Part shown: piece by piece, positions 40,983 to 52,335 of the stretch
Layout of the letters: each line of letters opens with the position of its first letter
How positions within the stretch are numbered: position 1 is the stretch's first letter
Origin: Ichthyophis bannanicus
Lineage: Eukaryota; Chordata; Amphibia; Gymnophiona; Ichthyophiidae
Length of the DNA stretch: 64,000 nucleotides
Direction of reading: 5' to 3'
Assembly (NCBI GenBank): GCA_033557465.1
Contig: CM066036.1
Coordinates: 583,937,574 to 584,001,573, forward strand
Position numbers and translations under genes: made by a program
The notes under the pieces: generated by a model
The model's database searches: none
Told to the model about the DNA's origin: nothing
The model's input: the letters and a program-made list of their open reading frames with translations, nothing else

Positions 40983-42943
40983 CTATGGTTGCTGGGAATG
41001 TTGAGACTGGCCAGAACTGGAGGACTTCAGACTAGGCTGAGGCGTCTCTTGTTTAGGTACAGCCGAATGATGGGCAGGAGAGGAATGAAACTTTCTTTTC
41101 TTAGGAAAAGAAGGCTTGGTAGGACATTTCCTACTATTTGAAGGAGGTGGCTTAGAATGGTTTCGTAGAAGAGTCAGGGGAGCATTGAGCAACCTGACGT
41201 AAAGCCTCCTTATTAAAAAGACCTTCTCCTGTACAGGGAGAATGAGCTAGTATAGTTTGTGCCCATTTGCTCAAGTCTGAAGCCTCAAGCCAGGCTCTGC
41301 GACGTGCTGCAATGGCAATAGCAGAGGATCTGCTAATGGACTCAAAAGAATCTATAGAAGCACGAGACAGAAACCAGGATATATTCCGGCTGTGATTGAT
41401 GAGCAAGGTATAATCAGTAGCCTTGGGCTCTGGTAAAAAAGGGGTCAAAAGAGACAATTTCTCTGTGACTTCCTGGAGTGTTAGACTCATGTGAAAAATA
41501 TATGAGAGAACTCTGGAAGCCAGCATAGAGTTTTGGAAGGCCTGACGGCCAAAAGCATCAAGTGTTCTTGAAGAACGACCTGGCGGAAAAAAAGAATGCT
41601 TCTTCTTGCTCTTAACCTTCCTCAGTGCTGATTCCACTACAAGGGAACGATGAGATAGTTGAAGTTTTTGGAACCCTGGAGAGGGTGGCACACGGTACCG
41701 AACCTCAATGTCAGTAGAAACTTGAGGAAGTCGTAAGGGTGATTTCCATACCCTAAGAAGGAGATCCTGCAGAGCAGGATGTAAAGGAAACTGTATTTGT
41801 TGCATTTGTGCCGGTGAGCCATGGGTAGGATCACAACCAGGGATAGAAATATTAAGAAAGGTTGCCATATCCAGGAGAAAAGTCTGATCTCCTATGGGAA
41901 CTATTCCTGGTGAGGCTAAAGAAAGAGCCTGGGTATCAGAGGACGTACAAGGTACTGCACCAATGCCAGGTATCGGTTCCAAACTAGGCATCAACCTCGC
42001 TACTGATAAAGGACTGGTAGGTGAAGTAGTCATCGGGAACTGCTGTAGTGGTACCGAGATCATGAGGGAGTTATGGCTAGGATCTTCGGAACTACCTATT
42101 GGGAAACGACAAGAGTCGGTTCCGGGACGCGTCGGTACACAGTCCTCGAGACTCGATATCGACTCAAGACTCGGCATCGAAGAGAGCGAGAGTAGCGATG
42201 CATGTCTCGACAGTTCCGACGCCAGTGGTAGTATCGGCGATGCCGATAACACTAAGGCAGCCTGGGTGACATCGATCGATACCGACGGTACCGAGGATAC
42301 CCGATGAGCACCCATCCATGTCGATGCCGATGCTAGGGTATCGGAATCGATCGACGTCGGTACCGTCCCGGAGCATGGCTGAGATTGAGGGAAGTCAATG
42401 CGGTGCGTATCGATCGGTCCCGAAGGTACCAAGGATGCCCGATGACGATCCCTGGTGAAGAGTGGAGTACTCAACACCGGTGCCGATGCCGGAGGCTCGG
42501 TACCGCTCGAAGCGGATACCACCCCCCGCGCATGGCTCAGGTATGTTCTGTGAGGGGTGAGCCCCAGGAACATCCTGAAACCCCTTTAACGCTTTGGAGC
42601 GCGAAGACTCCCGCAGGGGTAATGCCAATGGATTCTTGAGGGTAAGGCCGGAGCCGTCACCATGCTGGGCATGGGACATACCACTCAAGCATTGACTAGT
42701 CTTAACAGACTGTTTTTGGGTTACCTGATCCTGTGAAGTAGAGAAACCGGGTACCCTCACTGCCGAAGTAAAAACGGTATCGAGGGAAACTCTAAATATT
42801 GAAGGTTGTCTCACAAAATTATCTCCTGACAAGTCAGGGGAAAAAGGGTCAGGACCCACACAGTTGAGACACCAACTATTGGTGTCTAAAAAGAAACAGG
42901 TGTTTCCACAGCGGATGCACTTCTTGGGAAAAGAAGGCTCCAT
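40983..42943 (-). pseudogene. DIRS gag (E6), two frameshifts
   Basis: The start at 42943 gives MEPSFPKKCIRCG, with the zinc-ribbon-like pair CIRC...WCLNCVGPD. The frame is open to about 42520, then changes phase within a C-run. The second frame (to about 41170) holds the Ser/Pro/Val linker and the core: VPPSPGFQKLQLSHRSLVVE, RTLDAFGRQAFQNSML, ISWFLSRASIDSFESISRSS, RRAWLEASDLSKWAQ and CTGEGLFNKEALRQV. The C-terminal basic tail is in a third frame and ends QQP at TAG (40983). It is close to the E2 gag. It lacks the TTT-TGA-C end of pol-bearing copies. Confidence 0.82.
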
Positions 42944-43321
42944 AATGAAAAAAAGGCCTAGTAGGCCTAAGAAGTTAAGGCAAAAAAACTGAAGAAAAGT
43001 TTTACAGACTTTAGCCTAAAAACCACCGGCGGTACCGGTGGTAGCAGGAAAAACAGCCGCGACCACAAGAAAACAAAAAAATTAAAAGAATTAAAGCAAT
43101 TAAAAAGAAAAGTTTCTGCGGTGACAGGAGGACGTCCTGCCGGCTCCGCGGAAAAACGAAAACTGAAGAGAGGCTGTGGAGAAGGCGGGAAGTCACTGCG
43201 CAGGCGTGAGGGATGCTGCCAAAAGCTTTCTAATTGAAAGCTGGGCAGCATTTCCCGTGCAGACTCCGTCGGTACCGACATACCCATATGTGAAGACTCA
43301 TTCCTGCTTGTTCCTGGAGAT

Positions 43322-43500
43322 AAGCCTGTCGAGTAGGCGAATGAGATCAGCCTAGTACGGCCATCTCGTCCAACCGGGCGCTACCAAGAGTACCTTTCCC
43401 CGAAAGCTTCGATACGCCAACTAGTTGCCCTATGAGAGCCCACGGGGAAAGGACAAGACAAAGACTTAACTGGGAGCTTACTGAGCCTCGACTTGGACGA
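43322..43500 (-). pseudogene. MT-like region remnant (E5)
   Basis: Read on the minus strand, GGTACTCTTGGTAGCGCCCG translates to VLLVAPGWTR, the counterpart of ILVAPRWPRQ after RNase H in the other copies. The rest is decayed. It is contiguous with the E5 YR remnant once E6 is removed. Confidence 0.5.
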
Positions 43501-43504
43501 AGCC

Positions 43505-43759
43505 TCAGCCGCCCCATTCCTCCACCAGAGAGACCTCCGGGTGAACCCCAAGGAAGCCAATAATATTAGCTAGCACTCGAATTAAGCCATAATGCACATT
43601 TGCCACATAAAGCAAATCAGGCTCTAGTCGATTCAACTCCCTGATCCTTTCCTGTTCCAGGCGAGTAGACTGCCGTAAACACTGTGACCACTTGAAGCAT
43701 GCTCTCGCCTCCCCAGGCTCCACAAATGGGAGCTTGTAAGGACAGAGCATTGCCCCCAA
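43505..43759 (-). pseudogene. Unknown frame in E5, possibly family-C gag
   Basis: This 84-codon frame includes WSQCLRQSTRLEQERIREL and LLYVANVHYGLIRVLANIIG. It is amphipathic and helical in look. It lies upstream (minus strand) of the MT-like remnant, where RT would be, so RT is probably deleted and this may be gag or leader sequence. I do not recognise a family. Confidence 0.3.
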
Positions 43760-44706
43760 CGATCGCTTCAGTGAACCATCTACTTTCCTATCTTGCGCTA
43801 AAGAAGATTGCTAGGGCTCGCTTCCATACAGTGAGTCCACACCCCCTGGTAGTGCAAGGTGTGCACCCACCCACGTAGTACCCAGGCCTGCCCCTGCTTA
43901 GCCTCAAAATGTCAATCAAGAACAGGTGAATTCAGGACAGCTGAATACTTTTTTTTTTTTCATAAAGACATCTCCTAGCCAAAAATTCCTTCAGCCTATG
44001 TTAAGAGACGCTCTTTCCGTGCCAACAATACGAAGTAGAAAGAACTCCCAAACACAGGCATACTAATCCACGGCCTTCCTGCTAGAGTAACGCCCCATTC
44101 CGTCTGACTGCACAAAGATGGACTTTATATTTTAAGTTCAACTAGCACCTGGTGTTAAGAAATACAGCTTTCTCATTCTGCAGTGGCAATTGAGTCAGCA
44201 ATGAAGAAGCCGAGAAACTGCAGACAAGTTCCCATTATACCACCTCCACTTTTAGACCACTGAAGCAAAAAAGCATGCGAGAGTGCCTTGTGTCCTGCCA
44301 GTAGCTGATCGAATTGAAATGATTCAGTGTATGCAGGGCATTTTCCAGAGAACGCAAGGTCCCTCATCTAGGCTGACTCCACATTCATAGTCTAAATCGG
44401 AAGCCATCTTGGCTGATGCCGATCAGCGCGGAAGCCATCTTGTAAGCCCAGCATATGATGTATGCCTACTAGAATCTGAGTTGCTGCCATTGCTGCTAGA
44501 GAACTAGCCTGGCTGCGTGCTTCTGGCCCCCATTAAGGCATTCGCTGAACACTAGCAGAGACTCTCCGTACTGGAGAACCTCTGATAAATGGAATGGGAG
44601 CATAGATAGCTTCAAAGGCCAGAGTTCTATTTTGCAACCTCTCTCCGCTGAGCTGCCTTTTCCATATGTAAAATTAAACCACATATAGCCAAAATTAAGA
44701 CATTAC
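43760..44706. other. E5 interior without recognised coding
   Basis: No motif of gag, RT or YR is seen. A 12-T tract lies near 43950. It is probably the decayed 5' portion of E5. E8 is inserted at its right edge. Confidence 0.5.
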
Positions 44707-45142
44707 ATGGAAATTACACTAACCTGGTAATTGTAGTTCCTGTAGGATCCAGTTTAGTCCTCCACTTTCGGGTAATGCACCTCTCACTGCAGCCTGGAGA
44801 CTGGACCAATCAAATCTTCTGTAGTACATATCCAGCAGGAGCTCCCAGAAGCCCCCCAGTGTACTAGTAACAAAGCATACTTAACGAAGCAACACATTAG
44901 AGTATCATAAAACATTGCACTTTACTATACTTTACTTTACTTCACTTCCCCCCCTGGAATAACCAACTCCCTCCCCAAACGAGGAAGTCAGAACACCGCA
45001 GAGCGCCGGAACCGGCGCCCGCAAATTTACACCGAGCTCCCCCCTGAGAAAGCTAAGGAGCTGACTGAACGTCAAAGAAAGGGAAGAGCCAGAGCGATAC
45101 GCAGCACCGTCGCCAAGACCGAACGGAACGAAGAACCGTCCC

Positions 45143-46243
45143 CTAGTCAACCGCTCGGAACAGCGCGCCGCAAGATAACACAGATAGTCGGGAGGGAAGG
45201 AGGACTAAACTGGATCCTACAGGAACTACAATTACCAGGTTAGTGTAATTTCCATTTCCTGTGCGGATATCCAGTTTAGTCCTCCACTTTCGGGATGTAA
45301 CAGAGCAGTTAAGACCGGGCGGGACCTTGCCAGCCGGCGCGCAGACCGCCGAACCAAAACAGGAATCCCGAGCCGCTAACACATCCAAGCGATAGTGCCT
45401 GCTGAAAGCGTGCAGAGACGACCAAGTGGCCGCCTTACAGATATCTGCCGGCGGAACCAGGGAATGCGCCGCCCAAGAGGGCGCCTGAACTCGAGAAGAA
45501 TGAGCTCGGAACCCCTCCGGAACCGTCCGCTGCTGCAACAGATATGCGGACGCGATCGCTTCCTTGAGCCATCTAGCAATGGAGGCCTTAGCCGCCGCCT
45601 CCCCTTTCCTTGCACCCCCAAAGAGCACAAAAAGCCGATTGGTCATTCGAAAAGGCTCAGTAGACTGTAAATGCCGTCGCCGCGTGCAACCCACATCGAG
45701 CCGGCGGAGACCCTTGTCCACCGACTCGACCGAGCTCGCCGAAAGAACTGGCAGAAACACCGCCTGAAGCAAGTGAAAAGGGGACACCACCTTTGGCAGA
45801 AAGGAAGGAACCGGACGGATCACACTCCGATCCGCGGAAAAAGACAAGAAAGGTTCTCGGCAGGACAAGGCCTGAAGACCCGAAAAGCGCCGAGCCGAGC
45901 AATTGGCTACAAGAAAAACCGTCTACGACGTGAGATCCTTCAGAGACAACCTCCGCAAGGACTCAAAAAGTTCCCGTACCAGAGCCCGCAGAACTAATGC
46001 AAATCCCACGGGGGAATCAACGCTCTGCGGGAAGGCCGTAATGAAAAAACCGCGGTCAAGAAACGCCGCACATCCGCATGAGCGCCGAGAAGGCGACCCA
46101 AGAACTTGCCTCGATAACAAGAGAGCGCTGCCAATTGAACCTTCAGGGAACTGGCCGCAAGGCCCTCCTTGGACCCATCCTGAAGAAAGCTGAAGACGAC
46201 GGGCACAGCAACCGTCGCCACCCGGACTCCCCGCCGGGAGCAC
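45143..46243 (-). pseudogene. Tyrosine recombinase (E8), decayed
   Basis: The core-binding part is around 45923-46243. Box I is CSARRFSGLQALSCREPF (about 45850-45905). KVVSPFHLLQAVFLPVL follows, then GARKGEAAAKASIARWLKEA, AHSSRVQAPSWA (HxxR), ATWSSLHAF and HYRLDVLAARDS (Tyr). The catalytic part from 45868 to 45143 is one open frame. The core-binding part is frameshifted. Confidence 0.77.
45200..45296. repeat. E8 internal complementary region
   Basis: It complements the left end up to AATTTCCAT and then the right end from TTTCCTGTGCGGATATCCAG. The joined-end sequence CACAGGAAATGGAAATTAC fits the boundaries given. Confidence 0.82.
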
Positions 46244-46249
46244 CAGTCC

Positions 46250-47940
46250 TTAAAAATCCTCCAGATTCGACCATAAGTAAGAGAAGTGGACGACTTTCTC
46301 GCCCGCAGCAGGGTGAAAATCCCTGCGGGCGAATAATCTCTTTTTTATTTTTTTATTTATTTTTTTTTTTTTTGGCCGAGCCCTCTCAATGGCCAAACCG
46401 TAAGCGAGAATCAAGCCACCTGGGGCGTCCGCAAGGGGCCCCGAAGGAGAAGGTCTGGCCGCGCGGGCAGGAGCCAAGGAACGCCGTCGCGAAGCCGGAC
46501 CAGAGCGGCATACCAGGGCCTCCGGGGCCAACCCGGAGCCACCAGCGGCACTCGGCCCCGATGGCACTCGATGCGCTGGACGACCCTGCCGCTCAGCGCC
46601 CACGGGGGAAAGACATACAGGAGCCCGGAGGTCGGCCACGACTGAGTGAGAGCGTCGAGCCCCTCGGACATTCGCCCCCTCCGGCTGCTGGAGGAGAAGC
46701 GACCCGCCTTGGCCGACTGGTAGGTCGCCATGAGACCCATGATGGGCGGACCCCACCGCCGAACTATGTGCGCCTACACCTGTGGGTTTAACTCCCACTC
46801 TCCGGGGTCCACCCGCACTCTGCTGAGAAGTCGGCCTGGACAGTTTCAGCGCCTGCTAATCGCGCTGCCGATATTGCCGGCAGACGAGTCTGCACCCAAC
46901 TGAACAAGTCCGTCGCCTCTGTTTCCAGGGCCACAACGCCGGTGCCCCCTTGGCGATTGAAGCAAGCCACAGAGGTCGCATAGACCGACAAGACTCGCAC
47001 TGGTCGACCGAGGCCTAGGAACTCCAGGGCCCATAGGGCTAGCCGTACCGCCTGAAGTTCGAGACGGTGGATTGACCAAGAAGCTTCCTGGGGAGACCAC
47101 ACCCCCTGCCTGAAGCGGGTCTCGCAGTGAGCCCCCCCAGCTGGATAAGCTCGCATCCGCTGTGAAAGAACCCCAAGAGGAGGCTCCAAGGGAAGCCCCC
47201 GCGTCAGGTTCTCGGAGGAGAACCACCATCAGAGTGACCGGCGAACTGCCTTTGGGCCTGGCAATCTCTTGTTCAACGAGCCGAACTGGTTGGACCAACG
47301 GCGGAGAAGAGCCCTCTGCAGAGGACGCATGCGGAACCGCGCCCAAGGCACCACCTTGAAGGCCGCTGCCCTCGATACGAGGCGCCTCAGGTACCACCAC
47401 GTCGATGGAGCGGACAGCCCCCTAAAGAGCCGGGCAAGAGCCCGCAACGCCAGGACGCGGCGCTCGGGGAGGCCCAACAAACCCCGTGCGGTGTCGAAGC
47501 GCCTCCCCAGCTACTCGAGATCCTGCGTTGGACCCCGACCACCCTGGTCTTCGTTCCCCACCCAGCCGAGGAACCGCCGCGGAGCCATCACCCTGCTCGC
47601 GCCGTGCACCTACTCCCGACTGGACCTTGCCCGAAGCAACCAGTCGTGGATAAACAGATGGGCCAGGGCGCCCTCTCTGCGCCAGACCGCCGCGACCACT
47701 ACCATCACGCTCGTGAAGGTGCGGAGGCCGTGGCGAAACCAAACGGCACGGTTGGAAATGGGAAGTGGCCCCACAGAAGAGCGAAGCGGAGAAACCGTTG
47801 ATGAGACAGCCGGATGGGAATGTGTAATGTGGACTGCAGCGGCTGTGGTAGATCCCGCAGCAGAAGCTCCGAGGAGGAGGGAGCGAAGCGCCGAGGGACC
47901 CAGCTAGCAATGCCGTGGGTGTTTTTTTTTTTTTTTTCCC
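46250..47940 (-). pseudogene. RT-RNase H-MT-like remnants (E8)
   Basis: The MT-like part is LLYVFPPWALSGRVVQRI and PLVAPGWPRRPWYAALVRL (46411-46740). The RNase H part is IHRLELQAVRLALWALEFLG, with TDAS-GWGAH degraded to AYPAGGAHC. The RT active site YLDD is replaced by FIHD (47643-47654). A T-rich insertion (about 46330-46372) interrupts the coding. The 5' end breaks off at a T-run (about 47921-47937). Confidence 0.72.
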
Positions 47941-50359
47941 GGTCATTCAGTCATAACATAATTAATTATTTATTTATTCATTTTTACATTTAAAACAAAA
48001 AGCAAGGAAGGCTCAGGGAAACCCAAGACTCTGCAAGCAAAGGATTCCGAAAACCCACGTGCCGCTACCACATGATTACATGTGTGAAAACTGCCGACTA
48101 GAGCTTGTTCCCTCATAAGAAACACGGAAGAGAAAAACAAAACAACTGACCGGCAGCCACAGAACTGAGAGGGGAACTGTCAGCCATACCCTGAGCAGGC
48201 ATTTAGAAACTGTCAAAGTCAGTGAAAAGCAATTACAGTGACTGAAAGTAGGGACATTAGAGCGGGATCCCTCCGCAGCCATTCAGACCGCCATGGAAGG
48301 GGCTGAGAGTTGTATCCGGGGAGGGAGATAGAAGCTCAACCCAACCGTAGGCACCGTACCACGAGCCTGCCCCATGAGGCCGAGCCCAAACCATCCAGGA
48401 CTCAAAACACTGACTTAAAACCTCAAGCAAATGGTATATTGACCAAGGCAGGTACCATAATCAGCAGGACGTACAAAGCACCCCGACAGCAGTTTGTGGC
48501 CCAAGGACCAAAGGTAGGAACCGCAAAGCACAGAGGCAGCCAGTCCGGATATAGCCGAAATCATCCCAGAGCAGCTGAGATAAGGCCGAAAAAACAAAAA
48601 CAGACTACTCACAGTTTTCTTACAGAAAATGATACCTGAACTTCTTGGAGGCATCCAAACTCTAGTGGGAAAGACTCAGTGCAGCGTAAGCCAATGGAGA
48701 ATTCCCCTGAAGCCAAGCTCCGGAGTCCCCCAGTTCAGCTGGGGAAGCACGATGCTGAGGTAAGAGCAGAGCCGATGCAGGAGGTGCCCGTATTTCTTCG
48801 GACCGCCAATGCAGCGTAACCTAAATTATGCACAGGGAGAACTAAAAACAAATAAGTGTGCTCCGCAGGAACAGGCATTCAATCATATTCCCCTCAATAG
48901 GCAATGCCCCAGTGAGCCCTCTTTGTTGGGCCCAGTGAGGAACGGAACCCACTAGCCCTGCCCCTTAGTACGTCAGGGACTCAGCATTGAACTGTGGTTC
49001 TGAATTGCATACTGGTCTCTCTTCATGCCTTCTGCACTCTTTATGGAAATATATTCAGTTATCTAACATTTATCTGAGAACAATTAACAAAGCGCAGCCT
49101 GTTATATCTTATGTTCATGAACAGGCAGAGAAAAAAGGATACCTCTCCCCACCAACACCAAGCAAGTCTGTGTGAAAACTGACACAGCACTGTAGCTGTT
49201 AAAAGTCAGCCGAGAAGAAATCAGGCTTCCCTCCAAAAACTAAGGCTCATTAGCTATGCAAAATGGCCACCAGCAAAAATAAAACACAAAAAGGAGTGAA
49301 TTAAAACCCCCCAAAAGCTAAGGAAATAGCTGAAACAGCCAAAGGGGAAGGTGGGAGGGTTGCAGGCAGAAGAAAATGCCTAAAAACGCTGAAAGAGCAA
49401 GAAAAAGCAATCAAGCTACCACAGAGCCGAGGACAGCAGTGGGAGAATATATTTCATGGCTGAATAAACTGCAGCCCGGCTCCTCAAACGCCAGAGCCAG
49501 TCACTGAACCTCTGCGGGACCCCCAACTCAGGCATTGGGGTTTGGAAGCCATCCCAAGGCCCCCTCTGCCCAGCGGGAGATAATGGAACAGTCACAGGGA
49601 AGCCCACACCACAGGGGCAATCCTATGCAAATCAGTCCCGATTTAAAAATAAAACGCTTATTTATTTTTTATTTATTTATTTATTTTATTTTTTTTTTTT
49701 TTTTGTTTACAAGAAACAAAATACTCCCCAGACTCCCTGGGGTGTCCTGAGCAAAAGCGCCAGCAAAAGGAACCCCAAAAACGCTAGGGGAACCTGTGCA
49801 CAAGTGATCAAAAGTGCTACTAAAAGCACACTTTAAAAATCCAAAATGGCCGCCGCACTTTTTCACCCTCTGTAAAAAACGGCGCGAAAATACAAAGGCA
49901 ACCAAATAATATGGAAAATAAAGAAAACGACCCTCTATTACAGGGCAAACGACCAATTTTAAGAAAAATTGCCCAATTGGCTCAGGAGAGCCTAGCAAAG
50001 TGCTGGCAGCTCTGACAGTGTACTGCTCACATAGAAAGAAATAAAAAGAAACCTCCTACCAGCTCAGGAACATCCAGAACTCAGCCAACTTCTCCCAGAA
50101 CCAGCCACTGCTGTATCAGGTATGGCTTTACCCCTTACTGTCCAGGGGAAGCTCACTTAAGGCTGTTAAAATTAGCTAGGCATTAAGTCAGGAGCCAGCA
50201 GGTCTGACTTTCTCCTAGCCTCCTGTGCTAATGCACCAGGGAGATTTTTTTCTTTTCCTTTTAAAGAGACAGCTAGCTATTAAATAAACAGCAAGTAAAT
50301 ATCCCAAAAACAAACCCTAAAAGACTAACTAACAAGTGTTGCTCCTGCAATGGTCACTC
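47941..50359. other. E8 5' half without recognised coding
   Basis: About 2.4 kb where gag and leader should be. I find no CxxC motif or gag core in any frame. T-rich stretches lie at about 47945-47985 and 49660-49703. The last part (about 49840-50340) resembles an untranslated leader. Either the family-C gag is too diverged to see or it was replaced. Confidence 0.45.
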
Positions 50360-50539
50360 AGTGTGCCCAGGAGGACACACTTTTACGTCTGCAGACTGCA
50401 AGAGACTGGACACACTGGGGGGCTTCTGGGAGCTCCTGCTGGATATGTACTACAGAAGATTTGATTGGTCCAGTCTCCAGGCTGCAGTGAGAGGTGCATT
50501 ACCCGAAAGTGGAGGACTAAACTGGATATCCGCACAGGA

Positions 50540-51521
50540 AAAATCTACCGTAAAATCTTATAATTTGGGCATAGTCAAACTAAACGGGAATATTTTCCAT
50601 TAAGAAACCACACAACTATAAAACCCCTCTCATGACATAATGCTTATGGCAGAGCATTCCACATCTGTGGACTGGCCATGGCGCTCACCCAAGCACCTGT
50701 TACAACTGTCCAAGAGAGTTATCACCATAATTCCTTTTGACTTGAATATGTTTACAGCGGATCATAGCGCTATATCACAGCAGCTAAGCCAAAATATTAC
50801 CCTGCCATATAAACCGACTTTAACGCTTTATAGGACCTTCTATAGATACGGGAAGGAGATTCTTGTAAATCAACATAGCTATGCCTTTTTTTTTTTTTTA
50901 AGTATAGGACTCCAAAAACCAAGTTTCCGCCAACTCCAATAAAATCAAAGCAAATCAGCTAAAATTACCCAAACTGTTCCTATAGCTTTGTAAGAAGCTA
51001 CCAGCCCCCGCTGCACCCAGTTTTCCTTCTCCCCTTATCCTGAGGGATTCAGCATTGCAGGACGCGTTGCTCACCCCTGCCAGCCTGCTGCATCTGCCAG
51101 GGAGTTGAAGAGCAAAATAGAAAGTAGAACCCCTGGAAGCAAGCAGTGTCCTGGCCTTGGGGTTCAGGACGCAAAAGGCCACCGAATAAATCAACAGTGT
51201 TAGCTAAAAATGAACAAGGCTATCTCTCACTAAAGAGTTTCTTTTTACTTTTTGAAATCCATATTAAAAGTAAAAATCGAAAGTAAAATCAGAATAGAAT
51301 CTGTCACACTAAATGCTCCTTATCTGTTCCCCCCAAGTGAGCCCAGAAGCTAGGCTCACTATGTCCTCCTGCTGCATGGAGACTGGACACACTGGAGGCT
51401 GATGGGAGATACCAGCAGGCTATATCCAGTGATGTCACGACTTTGACATGCCCAGTCTCCAAGCTGCAGGAAGAGGTGCACAACCCAGAGGTGGAGGACT
51501 AAACTGGAGGAACGATAAGGA
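50540..51521 (-). repeat. E5 5' leader and right inverted terminal repeat
   Basis: 50540-51350 is leader-type sequence with a T-run near 50887. 51360-51521 is the right arm, inverted relative to 31281-31450 (GGAGACTGG...GGCTGATGGGAG; GGCTATATCCAGTGATGTCA). No coding is seen. Confidence 0.75.
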
Positions 51522-52335
51522 ACTATGGTTACACGATGCAAGGTTCCACATTAGGAACCACCACCCAGGAAAAAGATTTAGGCGTCATTGTGGATAACAT
51601 GTTAAAACCCTCGGCCCAGTGTGTAGCGGCGGACAAGAGAGCAAATAGAATGCTAGGTATCATAAGAAAAGGAAAATAAAACAAACGATATTATAATGCC
51701 TCTATATCATTCCATGGTGAGACTGCACCTTGAATATTGTGTGCAATTCTGGTCGCCGTATCTTAAAAAGGATATAGCGTTATTAGAAAAGGTTCAGAGA
51801 AGAGCCACCAAAATGGTAAAGGGGATGGAAAGATACTCCTATGAAGAAAGGCTAAAACGGTTAGGGCTCTTTAACCTGGAAAAGTGACGGCTGAGGGGAG
51901 ATATGATAGAAGTCTATAAATTAATGAACGGAGTGGAACGGGTAAACGTATATCGATTGTTTACGTTATCAGAATATAGAAATACTAGGGGACATGCAAT
52001 GAAGCTACAGGGTAAACTATTTAAGACTAATAAAAGAAAATATTTTTTCACTCAACGTGTAATCAAACTCTGGAATTTGTTACCGGAGGATGTAGTAAAT
52101 GCTGTTAGTGTAGCTGGGTTTAAAAAAGGTTTGGACAAGTTCCTGGAGGAAAGGTCCATAAACCATTATTAAGAAGGGACCCAGGATATCAATGCTTGAC
52201 ACAGTACAAGCATTGTGGAACCTGTGTCTCTTGGGGAAACTGCTAGGTACGTATGACCTAGATTGGCCACTGTTGGAAACAGGATACTGGGCTTGATGGA
52301 CCTTGGTCTGACCCAGTATGGCATATCTTATGTTC
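51522..52335 (+). pseudogene. LINE A ORF2 C-terminus and 3' UTR
   Basis: It resumes as YGYTMQGSTLGTTTQEKDLG, then [17 protein letters not shown], a frameshift, [70 protein letters not shown] and [14 protein letters not shown], with a stop near 52172. The 3' UTR contains CTTGATGGACCTTGGTCTGA and ends with ATCTTATGTTCTTATGTCTT. This is the usual CR1-like C-terminal domain. Confidence 0.88.

Larger units (their letters stand above)
33011..43321 (-). mobile_element. E6: gag-only DIRS derivative, split by E7
   Basis: It starts AGCACAGTTACTTACC and ends CTGGAGAT. The matching arms are GCTGCCCAGCTTTCAATTAG on the left and the complement near 43210-43260. Own sequence: 33011-33330 and 38936-43321, about 4.7 kb. 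The only coding region is gag (about 40983-42943). 38982-40980 is non-coding and similar to the interior of E2. It is inserted within E5 without target duplication. Confidence 0.86.
44707..50539 (-). mobile_element. E8: family-C DIRS inserted in E5
   Basis: The left end is ATGGAAATTACACTAACCTG. The right end is its inverted counterpart, ending GGATATCCGCACAGGA. The ICR is at about 45200-45296. The arms carry CAGTTTAGTCCTCCACTTTC and its complement. Decayed YR, MT-like, RNase H and RT remnants lie on the minus strand between 45143 and 47930, and no gag can be recognised. It is G+C-rich in the coding part. Confidence 0.83.
31281..51521 (-). mobile_element. E5: family-C DIRS inserted in LINE A, carrying E6 and E8
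   Basis: The left end is AATAGAAATTACACTTACC and the right end is the inverted counterpart (CTGGAGGAACGATAAGGA at about 51504-51521). The ICR is at about 31772-31875. Its own sequence is 31281-33010, 43322-44706 and 50540-51521, only about 4.1 kb. YR and MT-like remnants are visible on the minus strand, but RT and most of gag are not, so it is internally deleted. The LINE A reading NNP|NYGYTMQ is restored across the entire 20-kb block. Confidence 0.82.
2091..52335 (+). mobile_element. LINE A: CR1-like non-LTR retrotransposon split by four DIRS insertions
   Basis: One LINE copy can be followed across the whole window. Its segments are 2091-4557 (5' UTR, ORF1, start of ORF2 endonuclease), 10268-10409 (end of endonuclease), 23969-24791 (linker and N-terminal RT), 30538-31280 (RT core, with a small LINE-tail insertion at about 30600-30706) and 51522-52335 (C-terminal ORF2 and 3' UTR). 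The gaps are E1, E2, E4 and E5. At each junction the protein reading resumes where it stopped, with no target duplication. The 3' UTR ends in short TTCTTATG-like repeats, as is typical of CR1-like elements. ORF1 with an esterase-like domain and ORF2 with an AP-type endonuclease plus RT also fit CR1. Stops and frameshifts make it inactive. Confidence 0.85.

Noticed and set aside
45371..46791. Plus-strand Arg-rich frames in E8 (45395-45670, 46078-46791)
   Set aside because: Opposite-strand shadows of YR and the MT-like region. No independent motif.
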